The notes: generated by a model not told the origin, from the sequence alone. A stretch of DNA of 64,000 nucleotides from Haliclona indistincta (GCA_964017065.1 OZ024785.1:5204640-5268639), one strand, 5' to 3'. Numbered from the stretch's first letter, positions 23,675-36,604 are shown. Translations and numbers: made by a program.

Positions 23675-25915
23675 ATGACGACACTTTTGATAAACAGTAA
23701 CCAACAACTGTACGAGTCAGTGGCGTCAGCCGCGTCACAAGGTTACTGTTATTAGTCGTGTCGTCATTTTTTAAAGGCGGAGTCCATTAAAACGTCACAA
23801 AACAGAAAGATGGCCGTCAAAAAGCAGCTATTTTGTGAGACCGAGCTTCGTTTGTCACGATGCTAAGACGGAGACGTGCCAAGTGAGTTCGTCGTAAATG
23901 CACTATGTTTAGCCTTTGTAATAAGCAAGTCTAGGTTCTTAACTAGCACAGACTCTGGAGATCCTGATCCTAACGTTGGGGCATATTGAAAACGCTGTTA
24001 TACGCTCCCTGTTCCCAAAGTATAGCTGCCCGCGACTTCTCGTGCCATTCAGAGATGTGCATCTGGGGTGAGTGCTTGGCTGCAGCTTTAGCAGCTCTTA
24101 ACTACCAGCCAATCTGGAGATCCTGATCCTAACGTTGTCTGCTGAGTGGGTGTCTTTACTGCCATCTTGTATCACGTGACAGTCATGTGACAAGAAGCCA
24201 TATGGTGCATTCAACTCCCAAAGGATAGAACTTCATCATGGTATGTGCATATGTGCATGAGATCAATGAGATTTGAGAAAATGAGCTAAATATCTAAAAA
24301 TGAGTTTTCAAGCGTCTTCGTGTGGAACACTGTAGTATGCAGTAATTTTTACTGTTACCGTGGCTGTCACAGTGCTGTTTTCAGTAATTATTGAACAGAT
24401 GAACAAACTGTAATGATGGGTAAATTTGGTGAATCGGGTACAATTCGCCAAAATTTATCCAACTAAAATTTCCCACGTTCCTGCTGCGACTGCGCCCTAT
24501 CGACTGGTACATGGTGCTAACTGTTAAGAGGTTATAATGAGTATCTACAATTATCGAAGAAGCCTAAGGCAACAAGTGTGGCACTCAGCTCTCCATAGCC
24601 TCCTCACTAGGCCACACCCCTCTCATTAAAGCAAATGAGGTTTGATGGCCTGGTTACACTCACGATAAAAATTGTTGCCTGGAAAAATTTTTCATATCTA
24701 TGGTTACGTAATGCCCCGCCCACACCAATACGGTCATTCATACGTAAGCCTTCATGTGTTCATTCTCGCTGGTTTGCTGTCATGAAAAGAGCGTTCAAGT
24801 ACTACTGAGATAAGCAACGAGTGAAACAATAGCTTATGCAGCAGTAAAACTGTGAGCGGCTTTGTGAGCTTACGTAACAGAACGATTACGTTGCACGTAA
24901 AGCAGAAGTGAGCGATAAATTTCACGCGCTGTAACCTGCTCATGACCCCAAGATTTTCTGGGGTAGTTGCGAGTGTTACCAGGCCCTTGCAATTGCAAAT
25001 TAATAGAGGGTGGGGCCTGGGGACGAGGCTAATCTCTCCATGGCATGGCAACGTATAGAAATCACGCAAGTAGGTGCGGCAATAAGCTCATCTGGGTTTC
25101 GCCAAAATTAAATCAACCAAAAACGTTTTTCCTATTGATTCACCAATATTTTACCCTTCCAAATTAACCCACTATTATGGTAATTAACAATACTTATCAC
25201 TAAACTAACTCCTTTAGGTGGTGGCACTGTCAAGTAGGGACATGCACATTATTCCTTTTCTCTCCTTATTATTCTATTCCTGTATTCTTAGCATTCTTTC
25301 CTATTATTCTCAACATTATTCTTGCAAATTTTGGCAATAAAAGCATGCTAAACAATAAAATACATGCTAAACTCAAGCTGAAGATCAAGGACGCTTAATT
25401 TACCACATTTTCAGCAAAAGAAGACTAAACTGAATTCCTTCACCCAAAGAAATAGCCAAAAAACTATTGATTGAAATGCTCGTCGTCGCTAATCATGTGT
25501 TTAATCAGCACCATAGTTGCATATTTATTACATTATGATTACATCATAATGACGTAATCTACGCTTTATAGCCCATAAGTTATATGATGTCAACATTTTT
25601 ATAATTTCAAAATCTTTTTCAGAGCCATTAGCTAAAGGCAGCAAACAAAACATCTGCTAAATTCAAGCATCCTTGACAAACACCTGTTTGTCTGTGTCAA
25701 AGTATTAAATCATATTTCAGACACCATTACTTCCCAATTATGCTAAAATGAAGCCAAATTGGAATTGAAGTACAACCATACTGTTAAAGTTATTTATTCA
25801 CCTGTTCCTACAGTTGGTGATGTGATCCCTTAGTAGGTGACGTGGTACCATTTCATTACAGCCTAGGCACTTCTCTAATGGCTGAGTATGTATAATAAAT
25901 CACACAATAGTGTTA
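23675..25915. other. Intergenic, no confident gene
   Basis: A start-like ATG with a gtgagt donor lies at 23861-23884 (MLRRRRAK), but no partner exon was found. The segment tctggagatcctgatcc occurs at about 23954 and 24114. The sequence gcctggggacgaggct near 25015 resembles a dispersed MITE end. The ORF 24752-25069 (-) starts inside it and looks spurious. Confidence 0.5.
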
Positions 25916-25931
25916 ATCATCTATAACTTAC

Positions 25932-27833
25932 CAAAACAGATTCAGTAGTATCATCCTCCTCTAATCGAGACATATCGAGATCCTTTTGAATGGGTCGTAT
26001 GTAACCTTTAGATCTCCCAAGTCTTTCACGTGTGCAACGCGGGGAATACAAAGCTTTTGCTGGCAATAGCTCCAGCATGCGAGAATTACAGCAGCATCTC
26101 ATCAGTTCAAATCCACCCGCCCCTTCTAGCTTTGGGAAAGCATGGTATAAAATTTCCCGGTATTCTTCTGGTACACAATCAACATCCGTAAACGTCACCT
26201 TTTTTTCACCGAGCCCGGCCTCCAGTAGCCTCTGTCGTTCTATATATGTCATTGGTGCCTTCAATTGGTTGCATTTGTCCAGACATACAAACTGATGAGT
26301 CCATGGTGTGCTTTTTTTGGGTCGCTTGGCTGGTGGAGGTTTTCCAAAGGCAGGTTGCTTGCCTTTGCAGTTATACGCCCCAAAATTCTTGATATGTTCA
26401 TTCAAACCATTCTCTCTAAAAGATGTCATACCCCTTAAAGCACGGCATGCTCTTTGTTGCAAAGTGACGGCATCTGTAAAAAAAAAGAATTTTAAATGAA
26501 TTTTAGCTGTATGTCCAATGAAATTTGATTCAAGAAAGATCTATTTTGCTTAACAAAGCATGAATTAAGAAAAATATACCAGATTATTAAGAGAGTTTAT
26601 TACCAGATTATTAGATCCAGATTATTACCAGAGTTTTATTTTTTCTTTCATATAGGGCTGTCTGTTTATTAGCTCTGCTAGCTAGTCAATCCGGCATTGC
26701 CTCATGCAAATCAGTATAAATAAAAAGATTGATGCTAGGATCAAATAGAAAGAAAATTAAGGGTGCACGCAACTAATTAATATTCACAGCGTGTGTTGCT
26801 ATGGGTAGTGTTTCTGGAAAACTAAAACAGCAGACGGAGCAATATTTAGCAGTAAAGCAAGTACATCTTGATAGTTCATCGTATCGTGAAACTGAACAGC
26901 AGCATGGATTTCCCAAGATTTCTCGGCAGTGCGGCATTTATTTCGAAAAATTGTTTTGTTACAGTGAAGCCCACGTGTTGGCGATTGCGTAAAGTTAGAA
27001 GACGCCCAATTTCAGCATTCGATGGTGAAGTTTTAAGCCAAAATGTAATATCTGCAAACGCCACTGGAATGCTAGCCGTTGATTGGTCATGTAAACAGTT
27101 GCTATGACCACAACCACAAATACTTATATTCATAGCAGCCACACCATTGCTAGTAGCAAGCACCCTAAACAAGTGATGAACCTCCCAAAAATAATGTATA
27201 TGCATGGCAGTACCTCCATGGACAGTTGGGTGTCGAATCTGCTACAATCTAGACAATAAGAGTATGTGAATACTCTCCAGGGACAGGCTTAGTCACTTAT
27301 CTCAACTGTTTACTTATCATCAGTGGCCACAGTTATGATTATCATTAGTGAATATCATTAACAGACTATAGCACACACCTACACAACCAGTGGAAATAAT
27401 TCATGACCATGTGCGGTTTTGACTGTGGGAAATGTACAGTAGAAAAGCAAAAACAAGACTACATGTAGTGCTGTTATGGTAAATCCAATGCTAATGTCCC
27501 ACTAGTTATAATTTGCTGACAACATTGTATCAATTAGGAACTGTCAGAACATCAAAAATAGAAAGTAGATAATAGTTACATATAGCGCACACCAGACAGC
27601 TTTAGATCTCATGCTCTCAGCAAATGACCAAGAAATTCAGTTAAAATTTAGTCCACATTGTGTTTTAGCCTAGGTTTATACCAACATACATGTAACATAC
27701 CTTTATCAGCAATTGATGTGCTAGTGTTAGATGGACCAGCATCTGATGGACCCGGATTATTGTCAGCCTTCTCAAAAATGACAGATCTTAGCATAGAAAA
27801 TGCCTCCTCCACCTTATTCTCTTTCGAGGCCAT
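25932..27833 (-). CDS. Unknown protein paired divergently with the integrase gene (3' end not found)
   Basis: Exon 1 is 27833-27701 (start MASKENKVEEAF, donor gtatgt). Exon 2 is 26473-25932 (acceptor tttacag, donor gtaagt). The phases fit, giving about 225 residues with no stop, so at least one further exon is missing or lost. Visible features are a Lys/Pro-rich stretch (PPPAKRPKKS), a WTHQFVCLDKCNQ segment, GLGEKKVTFTD, FPKLEGAGGFELMRCC and YIRPIQKDLDMS. The last three resemble, from memory, poorly described proteins found beside integrase-like or HECT-ligase genes in invertebrate and fish genomes; I cannot verify that and give no function. Its start lies 144 bp from the integrase start, so the two probably share a promoter and one mobile element. 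The 1.2-kb intron holds another open frame (27205-26876, -) that I could not link to it. Confidence 0.6.
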
Positions 27834-27977
27834 GTAGACTCTTCGCGCCTAGCGTGTGGTCACTAGATTGGGCTACGGGTTCACCTTCTTCTTCTTTGTT
27901 TTTGTTGCCTCCTCAAATGCACCACGTGGTTCAACAGGTGCACGTGACTATGAAGTTCTATTTAGTGCGAACCAATA

Positions 27978-30794
27978 ATGGACCTCGATGTACACGTCGA
28001 CCTCTGTCAAGCACTGTTAGAAGACTTTTTACAGCAAGTACAAAACCCTGGTAGAATCCGAAATGTTTGTGATTTGGAAGGTTTACGGTTTGTTGCCGAG
28101 TCTCTGTTAGCCTATTTAGTACAGGTTGACTCCTTCGCTTCCGGCATGGTTGACTGTCATTCTCTTGGTCAGGCAATAACTGCTACTAGAGACATGTTGG
28201 GACTGCTTGAGAGGCTTTGTGAAGATCTTAGACGGCAACAAGCTATACAGTCACTACCTCGTCAGAGAGGAAGACCCAAACTGCAAATACATCAAGATCA
28301 GCTCCTAGAACTCCTTCAGTGTCATTTTACTGTAGTGGATATAGCCAAAATGTTTGGATGTTCTCCAAAGACCATATATAGGAGGTTAGATCAGTTTGGC
28401 TTAATGGCAACTCTTCACACTAACATTACTGATGGAGACCTCGATAACATTGTGCAATCGTTTGTTTTGACTCATCCTACCAGTGGGCAGCGAATGCTTG
28501 TTGGTTACTTGCGATCTTTGGGCTTACGTATATCCCGGCAGAGGGTGCGTGACAGCCTTCTTCGAACTGATCCTCATGGTGTTTCTTTGCGTCAAAGACA
28601 AGTATTGCATCGACGACAATACTCAGTTCCAGGACCCAATAGTCTATGGCATGTGGATGGGTATCACAAGCTCATAAGGTGGCGATTGGTAATCCATGGA
28701 GGAATTGATGGGTATTCAAGGGAAATTGTATACCTTGCAGCTGCAACCAACAATCGAGCTTCAACTGTACTGAACGTGTTTCTCAATGCTGTACAAGAGT
28801 ATGGTTTACCGTCACGAGTGAGAAGTGATAAAGGAGGTGAGAATGTAGGAATTTCTCGATACATGCTGAATCATCCAGAAAGAGGTCCAGGCCGAGGGAG
28901 CATGATTACAGGTCGCAGTGTGCACAACCAGCGCACTGAAAGACTTTGGCGAGATCTTTTCAATGGATGTGTTGCATCGTTTTACTACTACTTCTATGAA
29001 CTTGAGGAAAATGGTTTGCTTGACCCAAATGATGAGCGAGACCTTTTTGCTTTGCATTACGTTTACCTTCCATATCTTAATCATCGCCTGCAACAGTTTC
29101 GTACTACTTGGAGACATCACCCTCTTCGAACTGAGAATAACAAGACCCCGCAACAACTCTGGTTTGCTGGAATGTGCTCAGGAATTGCTGAAGAGCGGGT
29201 TCTTCAAGCTGTACAGGAACCCATGAGTCAGGTAACAAAATTAATTGCCCGTGCACAGTATGCACAAGGGTCATGTGTCTGTGGGTGCTCATGTATGTAT
29301 GCGTAATTTGTGTGTCGTCAAAAAACTTGCCTGTTTGCTGCCTTACTGCTTGAGAATCAGCAGGAAACAGCCTGTTTTAGCAATATTATATTCTTCAAAA
29401 GATACCCAGAAGTCTTCTATCTAGTGCTATGGTCATGCTTTCTTTACTACCGTAGTTCACCTAAAACTTCGTTTTGAAATTTGAATTTTTTGTTGAAATT
29501 TTAATAGACAATTGCAATTGTCATAATTGTTTATTTTGGACGAATTTGGGCACCGATAGCGTTTTTCCGGTGCTACCAAGCATAGCCTTGAACAACACTG
29601 TGTCGGAGCGCTTCGCTGGATAAGCGGGATCCAGTGATTGGAGACAAAATTGAGCTACATGCAGCTGACATGATCGGTATTCTGTAGCAGAAAAAGTAAA
29701 GCAATATAACGTTGGTAAATTCGAGAACGATATTGAAGCAAGCTGTAACAGTAAAGGTGTTGTTTATTGGACGAAATTTTAGAGAAAAGCATCAAAATTT
29801 TGCCCCAGTAATTATTTATTTGTTGACATTAGAGGTGCAAGCTTTTAGGTGAATTACGGTAGTTGCACCGCTGGTAAAACATTACAGTAAATCAGTGTAG
29901 CCACGACAAGCCTGAGTATTTTTAACCCTTGGCGCATGTGCAAGGGTTACGGTACTTGGTTTGCCATTCATTCGTTCGTTCTGTCAATGGAGCTACAGAC
30001 GACAGCAATCACTTCTGCGCATCGGTTAAGGTGTGAACAGGCTAAGCACGACCATGGCTTGCAATGTGACTCGTGGACTTTGCTAAGCGTCTTCATTCTC
30101 ATGTTATGGCTGGCTCATCTTGACGGCCGCCCTAGAGCTCTCTGAGAACAAAAAAACGTTTGTATTTGATTACCTAGACGATTGTACATTCGTTTTGTAC
30201 TGTTGCGCTGTTCTGGGATGCATAGACATCTCGAGATAAGCCTACACCAAAGCTAAGAAATGGCTGCTTGGCTCATGTGTTCAGGTCACGCCCACCCGTA
30301 ATCAGCACTTTTACTGTCTTTTGGTTAGCAACTTAACTTTAGCTGAAATCTGGCTCCAAGCCTAATGCATGTAGTTTGCAGCAATTCCTGATATCTAGAC
30401 TAAGCAGCTGACATTGCAATATGCACGACACCGAAGCTTTTGTGAAATCTGTTTATTGTGACTGCATGCCTGCAGTGCGCTAGCTGCATGTAGCAGCACA
30501 CGGGTATGTGTTCAAAAGAACTCTAGTTGTTAAAATTATTGTTGATCTTTTTAAAGTGTTACTTGACATTATTTTGTCTCCATGCAGGAGGAATTACAGT
30601 GGTATGGTATTGACTGGGATGGTCCAATTGGACCAGTAGATGATGCTGATCCAGTTTTCGTTCCTCCAACTAACAACCCTTTGTCTCCATTTGCACACGA
30701 AATGTTACTACGTCATGTCGACCCATCCAGTGACGATATTGATCCTGAACTAATGTACATAGGCATCCGTCTGTTTGTGCATACTCTTGTGTGA
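27978..30794 (+). CDS. Integrase-type DDE transposase (two exons)
   Basis: This is an enzyme with a retroviral-integrase fold, expected to cut and join transposon ends. Exon 1 is 27978-29231 (418 codons, ends CAG before gtaaca). Exon 2 is 30588-30794 (acceptor ccatgcag, stop TGA). Total 486 residues, phase 0. A helix-turn-helix lies at about 115-141 ([19 protein letters not shown]). The catalytic triad is visible: D227 in WHVDGYHK, D284 in RSDKGGEN and E321 in QRTERLW, a DD36E spacing. [15 protein letters not shown] after the first Asp is characteristic of the family. The exon 2 tail ([13 protein letters not shown]) fits the C-terminus of known relatives. Both exons are intact, so it could be active. 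Related IS3/retroviral-like families are the closest I can name; the exact superfamily is uncertain. The intron carries a MITE. Confidence 0.85.
29449..29862. mobile_element. MITE with TA flanks in the integrase intron
   Basis: Inverted ends ccgtagttcacctaaaac (29452) and the complement of it, ttttaggtgaattacgg (29845-29860), bounded by TA on both sides, as in Tc1/mariner-type insertions. It has no ORF. Confidence 0.7.
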
Positions 30795-30952
30795 ATGTAA
30801 ATGACTTCCTTTGTCTATCATTTTTCAGTCACTTAATAAACTTTAAGGTGCTAACTGTAAATTTTATAACAAACAAAATCCTGCGGCTAAATGTGCAACA
30901 GTTTGATAATTTTGTTGTATTCAACATTGACAGTAACATCTTCAGCAACAGA

Positions 30953-31085
30953 ATAAACTGGCCAAGGAAACCATTATGCGTCAATTGACTCAGAATTGTG
31001 AAACTGATTTCAGTGGTGGTGCTAAATTGCATTTCTGGTGTGACAATGGTCCAGCAGTGAGGAAATGTGAAACAGCATTATTAAT
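30953..31085 (+). pseudogene. Exon-like fragment broken by a transposon
   Basis: After an acceptor-like catcttcag the plus strand reads openly (NKLAKETIMRQLTQNCE, then GGAKLHFWCDNGPAVRKC) until the edge of the element at 31086. The last bases, gtgaaacagcattatta, recur beyond that element at 32512-32528. I do not recognise the protein, and its other exons are not visible. Confidence 0.35.
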
Positions 31086-32489
31086 AGTGACCCGATTTTG
31101 GAAAACCGGGAATATCGCGCAGATATTCGTTTTGAGTTACAAGCGACTTTAGGTAGAATATGATCGCCGACGCGATCTCGTTTTTTGCGCTAGCTATAAA
31201 GCGCTATCCTTTAGCTACAGTTTGGTACTAGCGCCAATCTTCTGAGCGCTATGGTTGCAAAGTTACGAGCGTTTGTTTGTAGGTAACTGTATTCTGCCAT
31301 AATACGTGATACGGAGCTAATAATTGCGTTGCTATGGCAATTATTTGACGCGCGCGTACACTGCTGCACAAAGAAGGACGAGTTGCCTCCACGTTCAACG
31401 CTCTAGCTCAAGATAGCTTCGATGGAGCAACTGCAGCTAGCCTCCAGGGCTTCTCTGATGACTGCTTTAGTGATTTGTCTGAATAATTTGTCTGGTATGT
31501 GATGAATAACAGTATTAGCACATGAATAATGTCGTGCTATCACAGCTGCTATGATTTAGAAAGTGATTATAATGGCTCTTCACAAGATAGGGCTTCAATG
31601 TAATACCAAGAGCATACACACACTGCTACTGCTAGCTATGCAGCTCCTTCTGGTGCCTACAAATCTTGCTGCTGTACCAAGATCACTGCCATCTAGTCGA
31701 GGGAACAGAGGGTATATCGTGCAGTTTGCTAGGTACTCGGATTGGTACTACGGCGAAGGCGGCAAGTGTGAGCTTGGTCCTAAGAAGACTTCATGGTCCT
31801 AGTTTCCAGAGTACTACAGATAGATGAGAGGATATTGTTATGAGCTGAACAGAGAAGAGTAAGATGTACTACTAATGGGAAAGATCTACATAATCTTCAT
31901 AGAAAACCGTACTTACAAACTCAACAGTTCACTCAAGCAAGCAATAGGTAAGTTGTGATAATGTGTGTGTGTGTGTGAAGATTGTTGTGATAGTTGCGTG
32001 TGTGTGTGTGTGTGATAGTGTGTGGTGCCTACCTTTGATATTATTTTCTATTACTTGCTACAGGTTGAAGTCACATTGTAGACATGAGAGAAAGACAGCA
32101 TCAAGCGATTGGTCACACAGAAATTGAAGTGTTCTAATTATTGCTCATCAAGAAATGAATTCCCATAATTCTTGCTCACTTTAAGATCATGATTAGTCAA
32201 ATACAAAGTAGAAGGATTGAAAACAATGCTGTGTTAAAGAAATGTAACATTATAGTCGATAGAGTACACTTATCAGACAGATTGTACTTACCAGCATGGC
32301 TCAATCACAACAGTTTAGTTATCCAAGCCTGCTAAAACAGCGCGCGTTTTAGTTTATATCTTAGCGACGGAATTCACGATCTCGGCGCTTCAAACGTTAC
32401 TATGACCAGCGAAGACAGGGCTATTGCCAGGTACCAATAACTCCATTTTCGAAATCTGCGCGATATTCCCGGTTTTCCAAAATCGGGTC
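31086..32489. mobile_element. 1.4-kb terminal-inverted-repeat element
   Basis: Inverted ends of at least 38 bp start gtgacccgattttggaaa and end tttccaaaatcgggtcac; they continue as accgggaatatcgcgcagat. Inside, the plus strand has two unproven coding-like stretches: 31381-31486 (ASTFNALAQDSFDGATAA to a stop) and 31572-31802, a 76-residue frame with a hydrophobic start (TLLLLAMQLLLVP) that could be a signal peptide. No transposase is recognisable. Confidence 0.7.
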
Positions 32490-32519
32490 ACTTATGTGAA
32501 ACAGCATTTTTATGTGAAA

Positions 32520-33300
32520 CAGCATTATTATGCCTCTGTGGGCGGAGCCACGAGGCATACAGTAGTAATCGCCTTGTCTGTCATTCTGTCTGTCTGTTAC
32601 ATCATTTTTGCAGCGCACGCTAAACATTCACTCAGGCTGTGCCTACAAACAGAGAAAATAATTGGGTAACACTGAAGATAACACACTCACCAGGTTTGGA
32701 CAGCACTGAGTCATTGTACGTTTCTGTAGGTCATGGTGATCATGAAACTACCTCACTCAGTCTACCTGTATACAAAAGAGAGAGTCAAGTCAAAAGTAGT
32801 CATTTCTTACTAGTGCTGCTTACAGATTAAAGCAAAGCTCACTGACTCCACAGACAAAAAAATGTTTGCCTCCTGATGTAAGTCCCAGTCCTGTTTAAAA
32901 GAAGTGAAAGTGACAGAAGCACACTGTTGCCATACCTGTGTCTCTCTCTCTCCTAAGGTAAGCACACTGTTGCCAAACCTGTGTCTCTCTCTTTCCTAAG
33001 GTAAGCACACTGTTGCCAAACCTGTGTCTCTCCTGAGATAAATTCATAGTAAATTCATAGTAAATAGAAAGAAGTCATGTACAAGCAACACATGAGGTTT
33101 CCGACCTGTCTTGGCTCCTGATGCAAGCACACTGCTAACAGACCAGTCTGTCTCCTGATATAAAGTCATAGTCCTGCTTCTAAAACAAAAAAAATGAAGT
33201 ACAAGCATGCACACTGCTGCCAGACCTGTCTCGTCTCCTGAAGTAAAGTACTACTACAAGAAAGAATTGTTATTACGAACACAGTTATAATAGTACACCC
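32520..33300. repeat. Dispersed element end and degenerate 45-60-bp repeats
   Basis: At 32529-32557 is a segment matching (inverted) the one at 17688-17716. From about 32920 to 33245 the motif gcacactgttgccaaacctgtgtctc recurs in at least five diverged copies (each fragment here under 20 bases is conserved: cacactgttgcca, cctgtgtctctc). No gene. Confidence 0.6.
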
Positions 33301-34054
33301 TAACCTTCATACTACTCTTTATCCTCGACTATCTGGTTTATAGTAATGTGTATAAAGACAAAACCTGCACGACAACTTATAAAATTTTTGCTGAGAAATA
33401 GATGTACTAACCAGTATACTGTATCTTACACTAGGAGAGATCAGAGCTCGACTTTCTCAGCAACCAATTCTCGAGTCAGCTCGCGATGTGGCACATACGT
33501 ATCTGGGAACAATAAATTCCTGACACTAACTTACGTTTAAACTTAAGCTTACCTGAGCCAGGTCAAAGAAGGCTCTTACTGGTATCAGGGAGCACTACTA
33601 GATCACGATGTGTCGCTGTCATGATCTGCAATGGCGCCATCTTGAGAACTGTTATTGGCTTACTGGCCAATCAAATCAACCCGCGAAAATTAATAGGCGC
33701 GAAACTTTTGGCGCTTTCAATTGTTGGAGGGAGGAGTCGCTCGATAGTATACATCCGCTACATCATGGCCGACGACCACGGCTGATGGCTACGTTTCTCG
33801 TCTACTCACTGTCTACATATTCTACAACTTTGTCTTCTGGCTCAGAAGGCTACTAATAGCTGAAAATTTTCTCTCCGCCTTCTATCTGATATCTAGTTCT
33901 CTCTCCAATCTATGCTGTATGGGTTATCAATGTCTCCCAGCTCCCTCGATCCCTCCCTCCAGGACTGAACTCGGACTGAAATGATGATCTTTGAGCACAA
34001 CGCATGGCTTTCTTTATCTCGTGTCTCTTAAACAGTGCCCAGTGAGTACAACCA

Positions 34055-34105
<51 letters not shown>

Positions 34106-34900
34106 CATCTCCGCAGTCTCTCTAGATCTCTATTGTTTTTCTTTTTTTGTCATTGTGTTTCTGTTATCTATGTGCGTAGGACAACTGCATGGTTTCTTCC
34201 TGTAGCTCTGTTGTATTGGTTTAAACACTCTTTTTTGGTTAACCCACATGGCTCTCTCTCTATCTGAAATCATGACCTTTAGTGTACAATTAACCCACAT
34301 GGCTATTTTCTTTATTTCCTCTCTCTCATCTTGTTGTCCAGGTCTAGACTTACATGGCTTATTTTATCTCTTCTATCTGTTTTCTAGGTCTACAAAAATC
34401 ATGTTCAGTAAGGTTTTATTATGTGTACCAATTGATCTGGTTTCACCATCCCTTCCTTTATTTTCTTCCTAGATAGCTCATCTATCCAATGTGTGAATCT
34501 AGAAAAAGTAATTGGTATGTGATTCAGCGTGATAGTGTGTGGTGGATGTTTTGTATACAGTAGTGTATTACATGTGTATATTGTGTGTATACTACTTTCT
34601 GTTATACAATGTTATACAGTATTGTATAATTATACTGTATAATACTATAATTAATTATACTTTTGCCTTAGTGATTGGTGTTGCATTGGCATTGCACATG
34701 GTGGCCCGAGATACGTACTTCTAGCTATAGAGATGCTTGCAGAACACTTGGTGTTGTACTACTCATTTGCCTTTGACCTTATGTGCACTATACTGTCTAT
34801 TATGTTCTGTGATAGTCTCGGTCTGTGTGCTCTTGATCTTGCTTGCAAAAGTGATAATTACATACTTTAAAGTGATATATGTCATGAGGAGTATCCCAGA
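33301..34900. other. Intergenic with a CT microsatellite, no confident gene
   Basis: A pure (CT)n run lies at about 34058-34101. Hydrophobic open frames occur (33763-33980; 34676-34880 with FAFDLMCTILSIMF), but I find no consistent exon chain, start context or homology. Confidence 0.45.
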
Positions 34901-34924
34901 CTATAATTCTCTCTTTTATCCAGG

Positions 34925-35020
34925 AGTCTGGTCAATAGATGTAGTATCTATCATCTGCCCTTTGGGAACCAGCAGTATCGCAGATGTAGTATTTTGGCCA
35001 GCTTTCAGGTGTGTGTGTGT

Positions 35021-35097
<77 letters not shown>

Positions 35098-35852
35098 TGT
35101 GGGTGCCCTGGTGGTTCAACTGGTAGAGTCTTTGGGCTTACAACCCAGAGGACACCGGTTCGAACCCCAGAGCAGAGGAAAAAAAATCTTAAGTACTCAG
35201 CCCACCAGCCCACCCATCTGTAAAACGGGTACCTGGTCTTGTACTGGGGAGCAAATTACACTGGCTGTGTCTCATTGAATCACTACAGGCGTCGGTGGGA
35301 CTTCGGGTGCCCACACCTGCAGTGAGAGACACAGTTGGTGCTCCTGCGAGTTCCTTGCCCGACTCCGGGAGATTGCGTAGCACCGGCACACAGTACCTGC
35401 TTGGTGCACAGGTGTCCTGGCTTCGCCAGGTGCGCATGACCCTTGTGGCAGCAAGATGCTTTGTTTTTTGCTTTTGTGTGTGTGCGCGTACGCGCGCGTG
35501 TGTCCTGGCTTTGCTTGCTTATAGATTGCTTGTGTGTGAGTCTGTCAGTGTGCTTGTGTGACCTGTGAGTATATACACATAGTTATGATCGTTAGTGTGA
35601 TTTCATGATCACTTATCATCTATTTCTTTAGGTTATGATCATGTGCAGTATGGTCATGAGGGTCTCTACACATTGCTCTTTCAAGAAACATATAGCACAG
35701 CAATTATACTTTGTTACAACGACATTGTTCTAAGTTTAATACTGTTTGTTGATGATGCCATTTCTTTTATAAACAAGAGAGAATTAGCAATGATGGTTGA
35801 TATGCACAGTGCGATGGCAATGGGAAATCAATGCATGATAGTAACAAGTTAA
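34925..35852 (+). CDS. Weak exon candidates of an unrecognised gene
   Basis: One stretch after ctcttttatccag (34925-35008) is open in two frames and ends at a GT-repeat donor. A second, after tatttctttag (35633-35852), reads YDHVQYGHEGLYTLLF to a TAA with a hydrophobic middle (AIILCYNDIVLSLILF). Their phases do not join without a stop in the frame I prefer, so a connection is unproven. The intron between them holds a GT microsatellite and a SINE. Confidence 0.2.
35009..35095 (+). repeat. GT dinucleotide microsatellite
   Basis: Nearly pure (GT)n, about 43 units, ending in gcgcgtgtgg right before a SINE head. The cysteine-valine ORFs on both strands are artefacts. Confidence 0.95.
35099..35465 (+). 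mobile_element. tRNA-Val-derived SINE
   Basis: The head has an A box TGGTTCAACTGG (35112-35123), a B box GGTTCGAACCC (35157-35167) and an intact anticodon arm: TTTGGG, loop CTTACAA, CCCAGAG. The loop gives anticodon UAC (valine). The acceptor stem is not closed, so it is not a functional tRNA. The body contains tctgtaaaacgggtacctgg and a GC-rich middle and runs into another GT-rich stretch. Confidence 0.7.
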
Positions 35853-35930
35853 GGTGCATGAATCAGCAGGCAGCTGATAGCCATGTGTATGCAGTATATA
35901 ACAGCTTTGTGTGCCGTTTATAATTAGTGT

Positions 35931-36282
35931 TCCATCAGTCAACAATGTCTAGATTCCAAGTTCAGCTAAACACAACTAGATCCTGGTTTCAAACCCTCAG
36001 ATGCAGTGAGATTGGTACATTCACACAGCATTCACTGCTTTCCATCAGTCAACAATGTCTAGACCCCAATTTCAGCCAAACACAACTCGATCTTGGTTTC
36101 AAACCCTCAGATGCAGTGAGATTGGTACATTCACACAGCATTCACTGCTTTCCATCAGTCAACAATGTCTAGACCCCAATTTCAGCCAAACACAACTCGA
36201 TCTTGGTTTCAAACCCTCAGATGCAGTGAGATTGGTACATTCACACAGCATTCACTGCTTTCCATCAGTCAACAATGTCTAG
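35931..36282 (+). repeat. 110-bp tandem repeat, three and a bit copies
   Basis: Copies start with tccatcagtcaacaatgtc at 35931, 36041, 36151 and 36261. The second and third are almost identical and the first is more diverged. 36300-36600 between this and the next array has no gene. Confidence 0.9.
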
Positions 36283-36604
36283 AACAATGTCTAGCTACAT
36301 AGGGGAGTCCTGTCCTCATGCATGTCAAGTTGATTATCATTGTTGGTTTGCTAAAAATCTTTGGCAAACAACACAAGTCTTATTCCAATAGATTATAGCA
36401 GACTGATTTGCTACAATTCTAATGCTTAGAATAATTATTATGCTCAGCAAGATTACTATTATGTTTTTCTTGGTATGATTTTTGTTCTTTGAGGTGCTTC
36501 CAGCAACTTGATACCAGTTGATTGCATAGCACTATACAGTGTGTTTGGTCCTGTGAGACTGTTTCTATACTGCTATGAATGCTAAAATCAGTGACGGCAT
36601 GCAG

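Noticed and set aside
23409..23755. ORFs spanning the N run
   Set aside because: They are assembly-gap artefacts.
24752..25069. 105-codon minus frame starting near SLVPRPHPL
   Set aside because: The start is a dispersed repeat end (gcctggggacgaggct); no other support.
35104..35175. Functional tRNA-Val gene
   Set aside because: The anticodon arm and both boxes are good, but the acceptor stem does not pair and a SINE body follows.
34916..35223. Cys-Val and Thr-His repeat proteins
   Set aside because: They are readings of a GT microsatellite.
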